From: Flavobacterium piscinae
GTDB lineage: Bacteria > Bacteroidota > Bacteroidia > Flavobacteriales > Flavobacteriaceae
Length of the DNA stretch: 64,000 nucleotides
Assembly (NCBI RefSeq): GCF_004122145.1
Contig: NZ_SBKQ01000006.1
Span: 1-64,000 of the forward strand
Direction: 5' to 3'
The first letter of the stretch is position 1. Each line of letters starts with the position of its first letter. A program made the position numbers and the translations under genes. Below, in pieces: positions 28,489 to 37,777 of the stretch. The notes below the pieces were generated by a model, which searched no databases, was not told the origin of the DNA, and saw only the letters and a program-made list of their open reading frames with translations.

Positions 28489-29092
28489 TTGTTTTTAGTT
28501 TAGTAAACCATTCATTGATATAGAAATGTTTATTTAATTCTTCAAAATTCAACTCGTTTTTGGTCAGGAAAAGTAGTAATTCAGCATAGTTTTTGGCATG
28601 ATTAACGGTTTCGTTTTCATCCATTTTATGTGTTCCATGCACTACAAAAGGTGGCAAATAATTCATTTTGCACACTTTTGCGGTTTGATTAAAAGGCTCT
28701 AATAATTCAGGAATGGTAAAACGATCCTTTCCGGTTGCACAATAATTTTCTTTGGCTCCACCGGTGGTGATCATTTGAAAAATCGATTTTCCTTTTAATA
28801 CATTTCCGTTTTTTCCATAGGCCCAATCGTATTCTAAAACCATATCAATCCATTGTTTTAAGAGTGGTGGACAACTATACCAATACATCGGATGGTGCCA
28901 AATGATAATATCGTGTTTTTCTAGCAAAGCTTGTTCTTTTTTTACATCGATGTCAAATTCAGGATATTCTTCATACAAATCATGAAATGTAATGTGATTT
29001 GAAATGGGAATATGACGAACAAGCTCCTGATTGACAAAAGATTTTTCAAACAAGGGATGAGCAAATAGAATTAAAATTTTGTTTTGTGCCAT
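28481..29092 (-). CDS. NAD(P)H-dependent quinone oxidoreductase, KefF/KefG-like ancillary protein
   Basis: The 203-residue flavodoxin-fold protein has ILILFAHPLFEKS at the N-terminus, WHHPMYWYSCPP in the middle and MITTGG, all typical of the KefF/MdaB group that reduces quinones with FMN or FAD and also binds and activates the Kef channel. It ends inside the first codons of the antiporter gene, so the two are co-translated. The C-terminus is helical and charged. Confidence 0.9.
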   Translation of the reverse strand: MAQNKILILFAHPLFEKSFVNQELVRHIPISNHITFHDLYEEYPEFDIDVKKEQALLEKHDIIIWHHPMYWYSCPPLLKQWIDMVLEYDWAYGKNGNVLKGKSIFQMITTGGAKENYCATGKDRFTIPELLEPFNQTAKVCKMNYLPPFVVHGTHKMDENETVNHAKNYAELLLFLTKNELNFEELNKHFYINEWFTKLKTNG

Positions 29093-29150
29093 GCCTTAAA
29101 ACTACAGCTTTTTTTTCAAAAAAAGAAGTTAATTTGAAGCAAATGAAAAA

Positions 29151-30497
29151 CTAAATTCCTAAATAATTTGATGGGGTAATTTGAAGCAATTCAGCTTTAA
29201 TTTGATCTGAAACACTTAACGTATGAATAAAGGCATGAATTGTTTTTTGATTCATCACTTCATTGGTTCTAGTCAGACCTTTCAATGCTTCATACGGATT
29301 GGGATAACCTTCTCTACGTAAGATGGTTTGAATGGCTTCGGCTACCACAGCCCAGTTTCGTTCTAAATCCTCTTCCAGTTTTGACGGATTCAATAACAAT
29401 TTATCTAAACCTTTCAATGTAGCTTCAAAACCAATTAATGTATGACCGATTGGTACACCAATATTTCGTAAAACCGTACTATCCGTTAAATCGCGTTGTA
29501 ATCTTGAAAGTGGTAATTTGGCAGAAAGATGTTCAAAAATTGCATTTGCGATGCCTAAATTTCCCTCCGAATTTTCGAAATCAATTGGGTTAACTTTATG
29601 TGGCATAGCCGATGAACCAATTTCTCCGGCTTTGATTTTTTGCTTGAAATAATCCATTGAAACATATGTCCAAATATCTCTATCTAAATCGATTAAAATG
29701 GTATTTATCCGCTTTAAACAATCAAAATAAGCCGCCATATGATCGTAATGTTCAATTTGTGTGGTTGGGAAGGAATGATGCAGGCCTAATATTTCTTCCA
29801 CAAATTGAGTTCCGAATTTTTTCCAATCCAATTGAGGATAAGCGACATGATGAGCATTGTAATTTCCGGTTGCACCGCCAAATTTTGCCGCAAACGGAAT
29901 GTTGAATAACTGACGCATTTGTTCTTCTAAACGTTCCACAAACACACCAAATTCTTTTCCTAATCGAGTAGGAGAGGCCGGTTGACCGTGAGTGCGTGCA
30001 AGCATGGGGATATCTTTCCATTCCTGACTTAACTCTTTTAATTTTGAAATAACATTGACTAATAGTGGTACATATACTTTTTCAAAACTTTCTTTTACAG
30101 AAAGCGGAATAGCGGTATTATTGATGTCCTGCGATGTTAAACCAAAGTGAATGAACTCTTTATAACTATCTAAACCTAATGAATCAAATCCGTTTTTAAT
30201 GAAATATTCAACAGCTTTTACATCGTGATTGGTTGTTTTTTCAATTTCTTTGATGGATAGGGCATCTTCAGTTGAAAAATTACGGTATAAATCCCTCAAC
30301 TTTTCAAAAACACTTGCATCAACCGATTCCAATTGCGGTATCGGAAGTTGACAAAGAGCTATAAAATACTCAATTTCAACTAAAACTCTATACTTTATAA
30401 GAGCTTCTTCAGAAAAGTAAGCTGATAAGGAAACCGTTTTGTTACGGTATCGACCGTCAATTGGAGAAATGGCATTTAATTCGTTTAGAGCAATCAT
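29151..30497 (-). CDS. purB: Adenylosuccinate lyase
   Basis: The 448-residue enzyme splits adenylosuccinate to AMP and SAICAR to AICAR, two steps of purine synthesis. The fumarase/aspartase superfamily signature GSSAMPHKVNPIDFENSEGN is intact, with its catalytic serine, and TSQDINNTA and RTHGQPA are the other conserved regions. Its length is close to the E. coli-type enzyme (456). It is monocistronic. Confidence 0.96.
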   Translation of the reverse strand: MIALNELNAISPIDGRYRNKTVSLSAYFSEEALIKYRVLVEIEYFIALCQLPIPQLESVDASVFEKLRDLYRNFSTEDALSIKEIEKTTNHDVKAVEYFIKNGFDSLGLDSYKEFIHFGLTSQDINNTAIPLSVKESFEKVYVPLLVNVISKLKELSQEWKDIPMLARTHGQPASPTRLGKEFGVFVERLEEQMRQLFNIPFAAKFGGATGNYNAHHVAYPQLDWKKFGTQFVEEILGLHHSFPTTQIEHYDHMAAYFDCLKRINTILIDLDRDIWTYVSMDYFKQKIKAGEIGSSAMPHKVNPIDFENSEGNLGIANAIFEHLSAKLPLSRLQRDLTDSTVLRNIGVPIGHTLIGFEATLKGLDKLLLNPSKLEEDLERNWAVVAEAIQTILRREGYPNPYEALKGLTRTNEVMNQKTIHAFIHTLSVSDQIKAELLQITPSNYLGI

Positions 30498-30547
30498 GTG
30501 TTGTGTTGTTGAGTTAATCTGAAAATTATCGGAAATTTTTAGAATTG

Positions 30548-30555
30548 CAAATATA
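30548..30555 (-). promoter_or_regulatory. Candidate -7 element TATATTTG for purB
   Basis: On the minus strand TATATTTG (30555-30548) matches TAnnTTTG and lies 50 bases before the purB ATG. No properly spaced TTG is seen. Confidence 0.35.
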
Positions 30556-30598
30556 GAGTTTAATGCAAAAAGGTAAAAGAAAATTCGACCGATAAAAG

Positions 30599-31288
30599 TT
30601 ATTTCAATAGCAATAACCTTTCTTTCAGCATTATCATTCCCTCAGAACCTGAAAGTGGAATAATTTCTAATGGATTGGCTAATTGAACCACGCTTGCCGG
30701 TTTGGGGTCGATATAAAAAACGGGGGTCGCCGGTTTTGTGTAATGCATAATGCCAGCGGCCGGATAGACTTGTAATGATGTTCCGATAACAATAAAAATG
30801 TCGGCTTGTTCTGCTATTTCAATGGCTTCTTCTATGGCTGGTACATCTTCACCAAACCAAACAATATGGGGTCGCAATTGAAATCCGTTTGGGTCCTTGT
30901 GTTCGATTGTTAAATCACCATTCCAATCTAATAGGTAGTTTTCATTTTTTGTGCTTCTAACTTTAAGTAATTCGCCATGCAAATGTAAAACGTTTGTACT
31001 TCCTGCTTTTTCGTGTAAATTATCGACGTTTTGAGTGATAATATGTACATCAAAATGTTTTTCTAATTCAGCTAAAATAGAATGTCCATGATTGGGTTGT
31101 ACTTCATGTAATTGCTTTCTTCTTTTGTTATAAAAATCTAAAACTAGTTCTGGATTTTTATTCCATCCCAAAGGTGATGCCACCTCCATAATGTCATGAC
31201 CTTCCCAAAGACCGTCTGCATCACGAAAGGTTTTGATACCACTTTCGGCACTAATTCCGGCTCCGCTTAAAACGACTAATTTTTTCAT
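30599..31288 (-). CDS. cobB: Sirtuin NAD-dependent deacylase lacking the zinc cysteines
   Basis: The 229-residue enzyme has GAGISAESGIKTFR (10-22), TQNVDNLH (85-92) and the catalytic histidine in HLHGEL (104), so the NAD site is complete. Tyr53 and Arg56 in FYNKRRKQL match the pair that lets class III sirtuins remove succinyl and malonyl groups. The zinc ribbon between residues 105 and 140 normally has four cysteines but here has none. The fold must be held without zinc. It stands just downstream of the sigma/anti-sigma operon, behind a terminator. Confidence 0.92.
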   Translation of the reverse strand: MKKLVVLSGAGISAESGIKTFRDADGLWEGHDIMEVASPLGWNKNPELVLDFYNKRRKQLHEVQPNHGHSILAELEKHFDVHIITQNVDNLHEKAGSTNVLHLHGELLKVRSTKNENYLLDWNGDLTIEHKDPNGFQLRPHIVWFGEDVPAIEEAIEIAEQADIFIVIGTSLQVYPAAGIMHYTKPATPVFYIDPKPASVVQLANPLEIIPLSGSEGMIMLKERLLLLK

Positions 31289-31290
31289 CT

Positions 31291-31322
31291 GTAAAAAGAA
31301 ACCCTCTCTATTTGAAAGGGCT
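31291..31322 (-). terminator. Terminator of the sigma/anti-sigma operon
   Basis: On the minus strand CCCTTTC pairs with GAGAGGG (seven pairs, one G-T wobble) around a five-base loop, then TTTCTTTTT. It lies between the anti-sigma stop and the sirtuin start. Confidence 0.65.
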
Positions 31323-31336
31323 TAAATGATTTATTT

Positions 31337-32134
31337 TTAAACTTTTCCTAAGGTATACAATTGTTCTAAAGTAGGGCTAGCACTGCCTCCTGAAGGCTCA
31401 AGTGTAATTCCGAAAGCTTCAGCTTCTACGACATTGTCAACTGCAAAAATCCGTTTGTTATCTCCTTTAAAGTCATCCAAAAGCCCTATACTCAAAGGAG
31501 TTAGCGGATTTAGTTTTAATGCCCAAACTTGATACACATAACCTTCCGGTGGTTCAGGTAATCCTGCACCATCAATGAAAACCGTTTGTGTTTCCTGATT
31601 CCAATATACTTTGGCATATGATGTAGGCGAAACTTCTTGACCGGCTAATGGAACAATTGTATTTTTCGGGTCTCTAACCAATGCCAAAGCTTCTTCGTTT
31701 GATTTATTTTTCAATTCTAAATCTACAACCGCTTCTTGTAATTTGCTTTTTTCTTTTTCTATCGAAACAATAGCCTCTTTTTTACCTTCTAGTTGTTGGT
31801 ATAAATATCCTCCACCGACAAGGAAAACTATTGCTGCTGCCCATCCAAGGTACTGACTGAGGCCGGATTTTGGTTTTTCCTTCGGTTTCAATTCAACAAC
31901 TTTGGTAGTATCTCCAAAAATTTGTTGTTTGATAGCTTCGTAATTTTTGCCTGACAAACGTGGAGCAACACTACCCGAAAGATAAACTATCGCGTTTTCA
32001 ATCTCTACAATTTCCGCCTGTATCTCGGTATGTTGATTGGCCATTTTTACAACTTCCTCATTTTCGGAGTCGTTTAATTTTCCATAAACATACAATTCCA
32101 GAATCCCTGATTCTATATATTCTTGTGTACTCAT
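31337..32134 (-). CDS. Anti-sigma factor, RskA type
   Basis: The 265-residue protein has an N-terminal cytoplasmic sigma-binding helix bundle (ILELYVYGKLNDSE), one membrane span (LGWAAAIVFLVGGGYL, about residues 96-112), a coiled-coil stretch, and a C-terminal RskA domain outside (GYVYQVWALKLNP, then AVDNVVEAEAFGITLEPSGG). It should sequester the ECF sigma factor encoded just before it, with which it shares an ATGA overlap (32131-32134). Release is usually by regulated proteolysis; the rhomboid at 25170 is not adjacent evidence for that. Confidence 0.92.
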   Translation of the reverse strand: MSTQEYIESGILELYVYGKLNDSENEEVVKMANQHTEIQAEIVEIENAIVYLSGSVAPRLSGKNYEAIKQQIFGDTTKVVELKPKEKPKSGLSQYLGWAAAIVFLVGGGYLYQQLEGKKEAIVSIEKEKSKLQEAVVDLELKNKSNEEALALVRDPKNTIVPLAGQEVSPTSYAKVYWNQETQTVFIDGAGLPEPPEGYVYQVWALKLNPLTPLSIGLLDDFKGDNKRIFAVDNVVEAEAFGITLEPSGGSASPTLEQLYTLGKV

Positions 32135-32664
32135 GATACTTGTAATAAGTTTCTTAATTCGTTAATACAGTTTCTGTTTTGTGTTTTAACGGTACCTAAC
32201 GGAATTTCGAGCTCGTCTGATGCTTCTTGTTGGGTAAAGCCTTTGAAGAATAATAAGTCGATAATCTTAATGCATTTAGGTTTTAATTTTTTAACAAATT
32301 CTTGAATTCCAATGGAATCAATTTTATTGTTCAGTCGCGTGTTATCATCAAGTAGATGTACGAAATTTTCAGCCGATAGGTTTTTTTGACTATTGTTAAA
32401 ACCTTTGGAACGCAATCGATCTATAGAACTGTTTCTGGCAATATTAACAATCCAAGTATAGAACCTTCCTTTTTCCTCGCTGTAGGAATCTATGTTTTTC
32501 CAGATTTTTACAAATACGTCTTGCAAAACATCTTCCGCTTCTTCATGATCTTTGATGAGGTTACTAATTACACCAAAAAGACTTTTGGAATACATATCAT
32601 ACAAAAGTGTGAATGCTCTATCGTCTTTTTTGTAAATTAGTGGCAATAATTCTTCTTGTGTCAT
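32131..32664 (-). CDS. ECF sigma factor paired with an RskA anti-sigma
   Basis: The 177-residue sigma-70 family protein has region 2 (DEEAEDVLQDVFVKIW-like AEDVLQDVFVKIWKN) and region 4 (LFFKGFTQQEASDELEIPLG, then VKTQNRNCINELR), without region 1 or 3, as in the ECF group. It is followed immediately by its anti-sigma factor, with stop and start overlapping, so both are made together. It resembles the SigK type that goes with RskA. The regulon is unknown. Confidence 0.93.
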   Translation of the reverse strand: MTQEELLPLIYKKDDRAFTLLYDMYSKSLFGVISNLIKDHEEAEDVLQDVFVKIWKNIDSYSEEKGRFYTWIVNIARNSSIDRLRSKGFNNSQKNLSAENFVHLLDDNTRLNNKIDSIGIQEFVKKLKPKCIKIIDLLFFKGFTQQEASDELEIPLGTVKTQNRNCINELRNLLQVS

Positions 32665-32720
32665 ACCTTATTTTTTGATGTAGCCAAGATAACAACTTAC
32701 GAATTAAAAACCAATTTTGT

Positions 32721-33395
32721 ATGAGTGAAAAGTTAAAAACGACTGAATACCTAACATATTTAGAGGGATTTTTGACGGAAAACAGAAAAGCTAAGTTTTT
32801 GGAAATTTTGCAAGCTAGAACCAACCATTTTACGGTAGCCATCGAAGATGTTTATCAAATGCATAATACCAGTGCGGTCATGCGTAGTTGTGATGTTTTT
32901 GGATTACAGGAATTGCATGTAGTGGAACAAAAGTATGGTAAGAAAATCGATTCACAAATTGCTATGGGGGCTCAAAAATGGGTAGATGTATTTCAATATC
33001 CATCCAATCAGTCATGTTTAAAAGCACTAAAAGCAAAAGGTTATCAGATAGTGGCAACTACACCGCATTTTGATTCTTGTTTATTGGAAGATTTTGATAT
33101 TTCCAAAAAATCTGCTTTGTTTTTTGGAACGGAACGCGACGGATTATCAGAAGAAGTAATGTCTCAAGCCGATTGTTTTCTTAAAATTCCAATGGTGGGA
33201 TTTACAGAAAGTTTAAATATTTCAGTTGCAGCAGCTATTATTTTGCAAAATTTGACCAATCGACTTAGAAATTCGGATATGTGTTGGAAATTAACTGAAG
33301 AGGAGATTTTTTTTAAGCGAATTGATTGGGCTAGAAAATCGATTAAAGATATTAATAGGATAGAGGAGAGATATCTTAATAAGGAAAGTTTTTAG
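32721..33395 (+). CDS. trmH: tRNA (guanosine-18-2'-O)-methyltransferase, TrmH/SpoU family
   Basis: The 224-residue protein has the three SPOUT motifs: NTSAVMRSCDVFGL with the catalytic arginine, FGTERDGLS, and IPMVGFTESLNISVAAAI, which form the knotted SAM site. N-terminal and C-terminal extensions match TrmH, which methylates the ribose of G18 in the tRNA D-loop. It is divergent from the ECF sigma gene by 56 bases. Confidence 0.9.
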   Translation: MSEKLKTTEYLTYLEGFLTENRKAKFLEILQARTNHFTVAIEDVYQMHNTSAVMRSCDVFGLQELHVVEQKYGKKIDSQIAMGAQKWVDVFQYPSNQSCLKALKAKGYQIVATTPHFDSCLLEDFDISKKSALFFGTERDGLSEEVMSQADCFLKIPMVGFTESLNISVAAAIILQNLTNRLRNSDMCWKLTEEEIFFKRIDWARKSIKDINRIEERYLNKESF

Positions 33396-33455
33396 CTTTC
33401 AATTTTCATATTGTCCGTTATTGGATGAATAAAATAGAAAATAAATAAGAGTTAA

Positions 33456-34220
33456 CTACTTTCTTTTCAATATTTTATATTCTTCATAACAATCATTAAT
33501 GGCATCTAAAACCTGTAAATCATTTGCAGTTTTTATAAAAGATTCGGAATAATTACAGCGTTCAAGAATTTCAGGAATTTCTTTTTTATCAACGCCTAGC
33601 ATAATTGCAATGGTTTCACGATCATATTTAGATTCCAAAAGATTTCTAACGGTATCGTCTTTTTTCATTTCTTTTAATTTCCGTAATTCTCGGGGTTTAT
33701 TACCAAAGAAATTATAAAGCATATCAGTTGGATTGAAAATCGATCCCAATACTCGATTAAAGGCATTTGGTGAATATTGTCCGGCTTCGTAACCATAATT
33801 TAAACCGGAAATCCCGTAACGTTGATTGGTGTTTACAGGAATAAGTTTTGCATCTACTTGAAGATAGCCGGTTAAATTATAAGGAGTTAAAACTACTTCT
33901 TCCAAAGCTATAGCTTTTTCGGTCAATTTAATTTGGGTGTTTTTTGACTTTAACCAATCGTTGGTAACCCGAACGCGAATGGATTGAAAACCGATTAATG
34001 AAATATGTAGTGTATCATTTGTTTGTGCACTGATTTCAAAAATTCCTTTTTCATCAGTAATGGTTCCTTTAACGGAATTTAGATTAATGATATTAACATT
34101 GGCTAGAGGTTTTGAGTCACTGTCGTTCAAAATAGTAGCGGTCACTTTTTCAGTGCGTTCCGATTCTTGAGCGGAAAGTTGATAAGTGAAGAATAATAAA
34201 AAAACTACAAAATATTTCAT
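33456..34220 (-). CDS. Exported protein with CarboxypepD_reg-like domain
   Basis: The 254-residue protein has a signal peptide ending at YQLSAQ and an Ig-like CarboxypepD_reg-like domain (LANVNIINLNSVKGTITDE, then LHISLIGFQSIRV, ending near VVLTPYNLTG). In Bacteroidota this domain starts many TonB-dependent receptors, but here no plug or barrel follows. The C-terminal about 140 residues are charged and helical. It is probably a periplasmic or outer membrane protein of unknown role. Confidence 0.78.
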   Translation of the reverse strand: MKYFVVFLLFFTYQLSAQESERTEKVTATILNDSDSKPLANVNIINLNSVKGTITDEKGIFEISAQTNDTLHISLIGFQSIRVRVTNDWLKSKNTQIKLTEKAIALEEVVLTPYNLTGYLQVDAKLIPVNTNQRYGISGLNYGYEAGQYSPNAFNRVLGSIFNPTDMLYNFFGNKPRELRKLKEMKKDDTVRNLLESKYDRETIAIMLGVDKKEIPEILERCNYSESFIKTANDLQVLDAINDCYEEYKILKRK

Positions 34221-34306
34221 ATCATGATTTAACGGTTTAAAAGTACTAAATCACAAGAATATATTTTGTAGTTTCTTTATAATTATAAGAAAATTAACAA
34301 ATACGA

Positions 34307-36178
34307 TTAACTTCTTCTGGGTCTTCTGCTTTTTGCGGCTTCAAAAGAACGGCTTGCGGGTCTGTCACCTTCTGACCTTCTTGGTCTTTCAGAAGAACCT
34401 CCTTCTCTACGTGGTCTGAATCCACCTTCTTTTCGGTCGCTTCTTGAAACTCCTCCACCTTCTTTTCTTGGTCCAAATCCTCCGCTGCGTGAACCTGAGT
34501 TTCTTTCACCTCTAAATCCACCACCGCCACTAGTACCTCTTCCGTTATGGTCACGTCGTCCGCCACCATCGTTTTTAGAAATTTCAACGTTGATTCTTCG
34601 ACCTTCAATTTCCATTCCGTTTAAAATCCCCATTACTTTATCGGTGTGTTCTTCGTCTGTGTTAAAGAATGAAAAACCTTCTTTTACATCTACTTTATAT
34701 ACATCTTCACGACCTAAATCCAGTGTGTCACGCAAGAAATCTTTTAATTGCATCCAATCAAAATTATCTCTTGAACCAATGTTTACAAAGAAACGAGTGG
34801 CTCCACTGGTGTTTTCTCTAGGTGCTCTCTCGTCACGTCGTTCCAAACCTGCATTTTGAGCTGATAAATCTCTGTTTTTCTTGTAGTAACTAATAAAACG
34901 GTTAAATTCTACTGAAACCATTTTCTTAATTAATTCTTCTTTCGACAACCCATCTAAAACTTCATTAATCGCCGGTAAGTAGTTATCAATTTCATGATCT
35001 ACTTCGGTATCTTTAATTTTAGTAGCTAAGTGTAATAATTGAATTTCACAAATTTCGATACCGGAAGGAATTGATTTTTCTTGGAATTTTTGTTTGATGA
35101 TGCGTTCGATGGATGAAATTTTACGCAATTCACTTTTAGTTACAATTACGATGGAAGTTCCTAATTTTCCGGCACGACCTGTACGACCTGAACGGTGATT
35201 GTAGGTTTCAATTTCATCCGGTAATTGATAATTGACTACGTGTGTAATGTTATCAACGTCAATTCCTCGAGCCGCTACATCGGTTGCTACCAACATTTGT
35301 ATTTGGCGACTACGGAATGATTTCATTACACTGTCTCGTTGTGCTTGCGATAAATCGCCATGCAAAGCTGCTGCGTTATATCCGTCTTCAATTAATTTTT
35401 CGGCAACGGCTTGTGTATCACGTTTGGTTCTGCAAAAAACAACCGAAAAAATATCCGGATTGGCATCGGCTAAACGTTTTAAAGCTTCGTAACGATCACG
35501 TGCGTTCACTAAATAAAATTCGTGCGAAACGGTGGCAGAACCTGAATTTTTTGTACCCACCGTAATTTCAACCGGTTCATGCATGAATTTTTTGGCAATA
35601 CGGGAAACCTCTGCCGGCATGGTTGCAGAAAACAACCAAGTGTTTTTTTCGTCTGGTGTTGTAGATAGAATGCTTACAATGTCTTCATAAAATCCCATGT
35701 TCAACATTTCATCTGCTTCATCAAGAATGCAATAATTAATTTGTGAAATATTTACATACCCACGATTAATCATATCTTGCATTCTACCCGGAGTGGCTAC
35801 AATAATTTGAGCACCACGTTTTACTTCTCTGGCTTGTTCAGAAATACTGGCACCACCATAAACGGCTACTACATTTATTCCTTTTTCATATTTAGAATAA
35901 AGTTTTAATTCGTTGGTAATTTGCAAACAAAGTTCACGCGTTGGCGATAAAATTAATGCTTGTGTATTGCGGTTATCGGCATCTATTTTTTGAATGAGCG
36001 GGAAACCAAATGCCGCTGTTTTTCCTGTTCCTGTTTGAGCTAAGGCAACTAAGTCTGTTTCACTTTCTAATAAAACCGGAATCGCTTTCTCTTGCACTTC
36101 TGATGGATTTTCAAATCCGAGGTCTTTAATCGCGAGCAGAAGCGATTCGTTAAGACCTAATTGTTCAAATTTATTCAT
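34307..36178 (-). CDS. deaD: DEAD-box RNA helicase with DbpA-type RNA-binding domain and RGG tail
   Basis: The 623-residue protein has AQTGTGKT (motif I), PTRELCLQ, DEAD, SAT and the C-terminal HRSGRTGRAG motif VI, so the helicase core is complete. A DbpA-like RNA-binding domain follows (around residues 480-550), and the last about 70 residues are rich in Gly, Arg and Ser. The group (DeaD/CsdA) acts in ribosome assembly, mRNA decay and cold growth. TACCTTTG at 36206-36199 on the minus strand is a candidate -7 element 20 bases before the ATG. Confidence 0.93.
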   Translation of the reverse strand: MNKFEQLGLNESLLLAIKDLGFENPSEVQEKAIPVLLESETDLVALAQTGTGKTAAFGFPLIQKIDADNRNTQALILSPTRELCLQITNELKLYSKYEKGINVVAVYGGASISEQAREVKRGAQIIVATPGRMQDMINRGYVNISQINYCILDEADEMLNMGFYEDIVSILSTTPDEKNTWLFSATMPAEVSRIAKKFMHEPVEITVGTKNSGSATVSHEFYLVNARDRYEALKRLADANPDIFSVVFCRTKRDTQAVAEKLIEDGYNAAALHGDLSQAQRDSVMKSFRSRQIQMLVATDVAARGIDVDNITHVVNYQLPDEIETYNHRSGRTGRAGKLGTSIVIVTKSELRKISSIERIIKQKFQEKSIPSGIEICEIQLLHLATKIKDTEVDHEIDNYLPAINEVLDGLSKEELIKKMVSVEFNRFISYYKKNRDLSAQNAGLERRDERAPRENTSGATRFFVNIGSRDNFDWMQLKDFLRDTLDLGREDVYKVDVKEGFSFFNTDEEHTDKVMGILNGMEIEGRRINVEISKNDGGGRRDHNGRGTSGGGGFRGERNSGSRSGGFGPRKEGGGVSRSDRKEGGFRPRREGGSSERPRRSEGDRPASRSFEAAKSRRPRRS

Positions 36179-36337
36179 ATAGTATTTTAAATTGGGTGCA
36201 AAGGTAGGTTTTAAAAACGATATAAACTAATTAGTTAAGCTATTGATTTTTAATTAGATAAATTATTGTAGTTGGTAGTAATGAAGGTGAATTATTGCAA
36301 AGTGAGTTAAAAAATTTTCAAAATCGTTTCGTTTTAA

Positions 36338-36913
36338 TTATAGTTTATTCAGAAAATGAACTAGTTTTTCTACTGCTAATCCGCGATGACTAATTTTTGA
36401 TTTTTCGCCGATTGACATTTCTGCAAAGGTTTTATCATAGCCGTTTGGAATAAAAATTGGATCATAACCAAAACCTTCAGAACCTCTTTTTTCGTTGATA
36501 ATTTCACCTTTGATGATGCCTTCAAATACGTGTTGATATCCATTCAAATTCAGACAAATAACGGTTTTAAATTGAGCCTTTTTGTTTTCTTTATTAGCTA
36601 AATTACTAAGCAGTTTATTCATATTATCATCAGCATTCTTCTGTTGACCAGCATACCGTGCGGAATAAACTCCCGGTTCTCCGTTCAAAGCTTCCACTTC
36701 CAAACCGGTGTCGTCTGCAAAACAGGTATAACCATATTTTTCAGTAACGTAATTGGCTTTTAGAATGGCATTCCCTTCTATTGTGGATGCTGTTTCGGGT
36801 ATATCTTCCAAGCAACCAATGTCTTCCAAACTTAAAATTTTAATTTCTTTGGGAAGTAATAACTGAATTTCTTTGATTTTATTTGGATTGTTCGAAGCGA
36901 AAACGAATTGCAT
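36338..36913 (-). CDS. rdgB: Non-canonical purine NTP pyrophosphatase (RdgB/HAM1)
   Basis: The 191-residue enzyme hydrolyses ITP, dITP and XTP to keep deaminated bases out of DNA and RNA. Motifs are [12 protein letters not shown] at the N-terminus, [20 protein letters not shown] with the catalytic aspartates, EGFGYDPIF, and [10 protein letters not shown]. The length is standard. It is divergent from the hemolysin III family gene; TACTTTTG at 36935-36928 is a candidate -7 element on its strand. Confidence 0.95.
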   Translation of the reverse strand: MQFVFASNNPNKIKEIQLLLPKEIKILSLEDIGCLEDIPETASTIEGNAILKANYVTEKYGYTCFADDTGLEVEALNGEPGVYSARYAGQQKNADDNMNKLLSNLANKENKKAQFKTVICLNLNGYQHVFEGIIKGEIINEKRGSEGFGYDPIFIPNGYDKTFAEMSIGEKSKISHRGLAVEKLVHFLNKL

Positions 36914-36965
36914 AGAATATTTTTCAACAAAAGTAAAGATTTTTTTCAGGTTGAAAGGATTTGCT

Positions 36966-36973
36966 TAAATTTG
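36966..36973 (+). promoter_or_regulatory. Candidate -7 element TAAATTTG for the hemolysin III family gene
   Basis: A perfect TAnnTTTG match 13 bases before the ATG at 36987. The divergent rdgB -7 candidate lies 30 bases away. Confidence 0.4.
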
Positions 36974-36986
36974 GTAAAATTATCGA

Positions 36987-37616
36987 ATGAAACGAGAACA
37001 AACCCGGAAAGAAGAAATTGTAAATGCCATTTCGCATGGAGTTGGCATTTTGTTTTGCCTCATTGCAATGCCTTTTTTGTTAATCGATTCGTTTAATGAA
37101 AATCAATTATCCATTTTCATTTCTGTTTTGGCCTTTGGTGTGGGGATGTTGTTGGTTTATTCGTTTTCCACCTTTTTTCATGCTGTAAAAAACCCCAAAG
37201 TGAAAGACATTTTGCAAATTGGAGATCATATCAGCATCTATTTTTTAATAGCGGGAACTTATACACCGCTCATGGTTCGCTATTTACCAAGCAAAACTGC
37301 CACTGTTTTTTTAGGAGTTATGTGGTCTATTGTTGCTATTGGAATAATCTTTAAAATTTTCTTAACTAAGAAATTCAAATTTGTCTCCGTTTTGCTTTAT
37401 CTAGCCTTGGGTTGGATGATTGTTTTTGTGATAGAACCATTGATTCAAACCATGCCATTTTCTGTTTTTCTGTGGATTTTAATAGGTGGATTGAGTTATA
37501 CATTTGGGGTTTATTTTTATGTAAAAGACCATAAATTTTACTACCATTCAATTTGGCATTTCTTTGTACTTTTTGGAACAATTGCTCACTTTGTTTCGGT
37601 TTATTTGAGTGTTTGA
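36987..37616 (+). CDS. Hemolysin III/TrhA family membrane protein (PAQR fold)
   Basis: The 209-residue protein has seven predicted membrane spans and the family residues NAISHGVGI near the N-terminus, STFFHAVKNPKVKDILQIGDH and GTYTPLM, and a final YYHSIWHFFVLFGTIAHF with the zinc-site histidines. Bacterial members are called hemolysin III or TrhA and affect membrane energetics and lipid homeostasis; true haemolysis is not implied. Confidence 0.9.
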   Translation: MKREQTRKEEIVNAISHGVGILFCLIAMPFLLIDSFNENQLSIFISVLAFGVGMLLVYSFSTFFHAVKNPKVKDILQIGDHISIYFLIAGTYTPLMVRYLPSKTATVFLGVMWSIVAIGIIFKIFLTKKFKFVSVLLYLALGWMIVFVIEPLIQTMPFSVFLWILIGGLSYTFGVYFYVKDHKFYYHSIWHFFVLFGTIAHFVSVYLSV

Positions 37617-37777
37617 TCTTCTTCAACGATAGTTAAAAAATAGCTCAAAATAAATTTTTTGTATATAATTGTGTTGGTTTACAGTGAAGGTAGTTGAGTT
37701 TTTTTGTTAAAATTTGAATTCAAAAAAACCAAACGAATTTATTTTTCGTAGATAATTTACCAATAAAAAATTCCTAC

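Noticed and set aside
31337-32664. A functional link between the sigma/anti-sigma pair and the rhomboid at 25170
   Set aside because: Rhomboids can process membrane anti-sigma factors, but the genes are 5.5 kb apart with no sequence evidence of interaction.
34294-34608. A 104-residue charged frame overlapping the DEAD-box helicase tail
   Set aside because: It is a frame-shifted reading of the Gly/Arg-rich tail, whose skewed codons leave other frames open.
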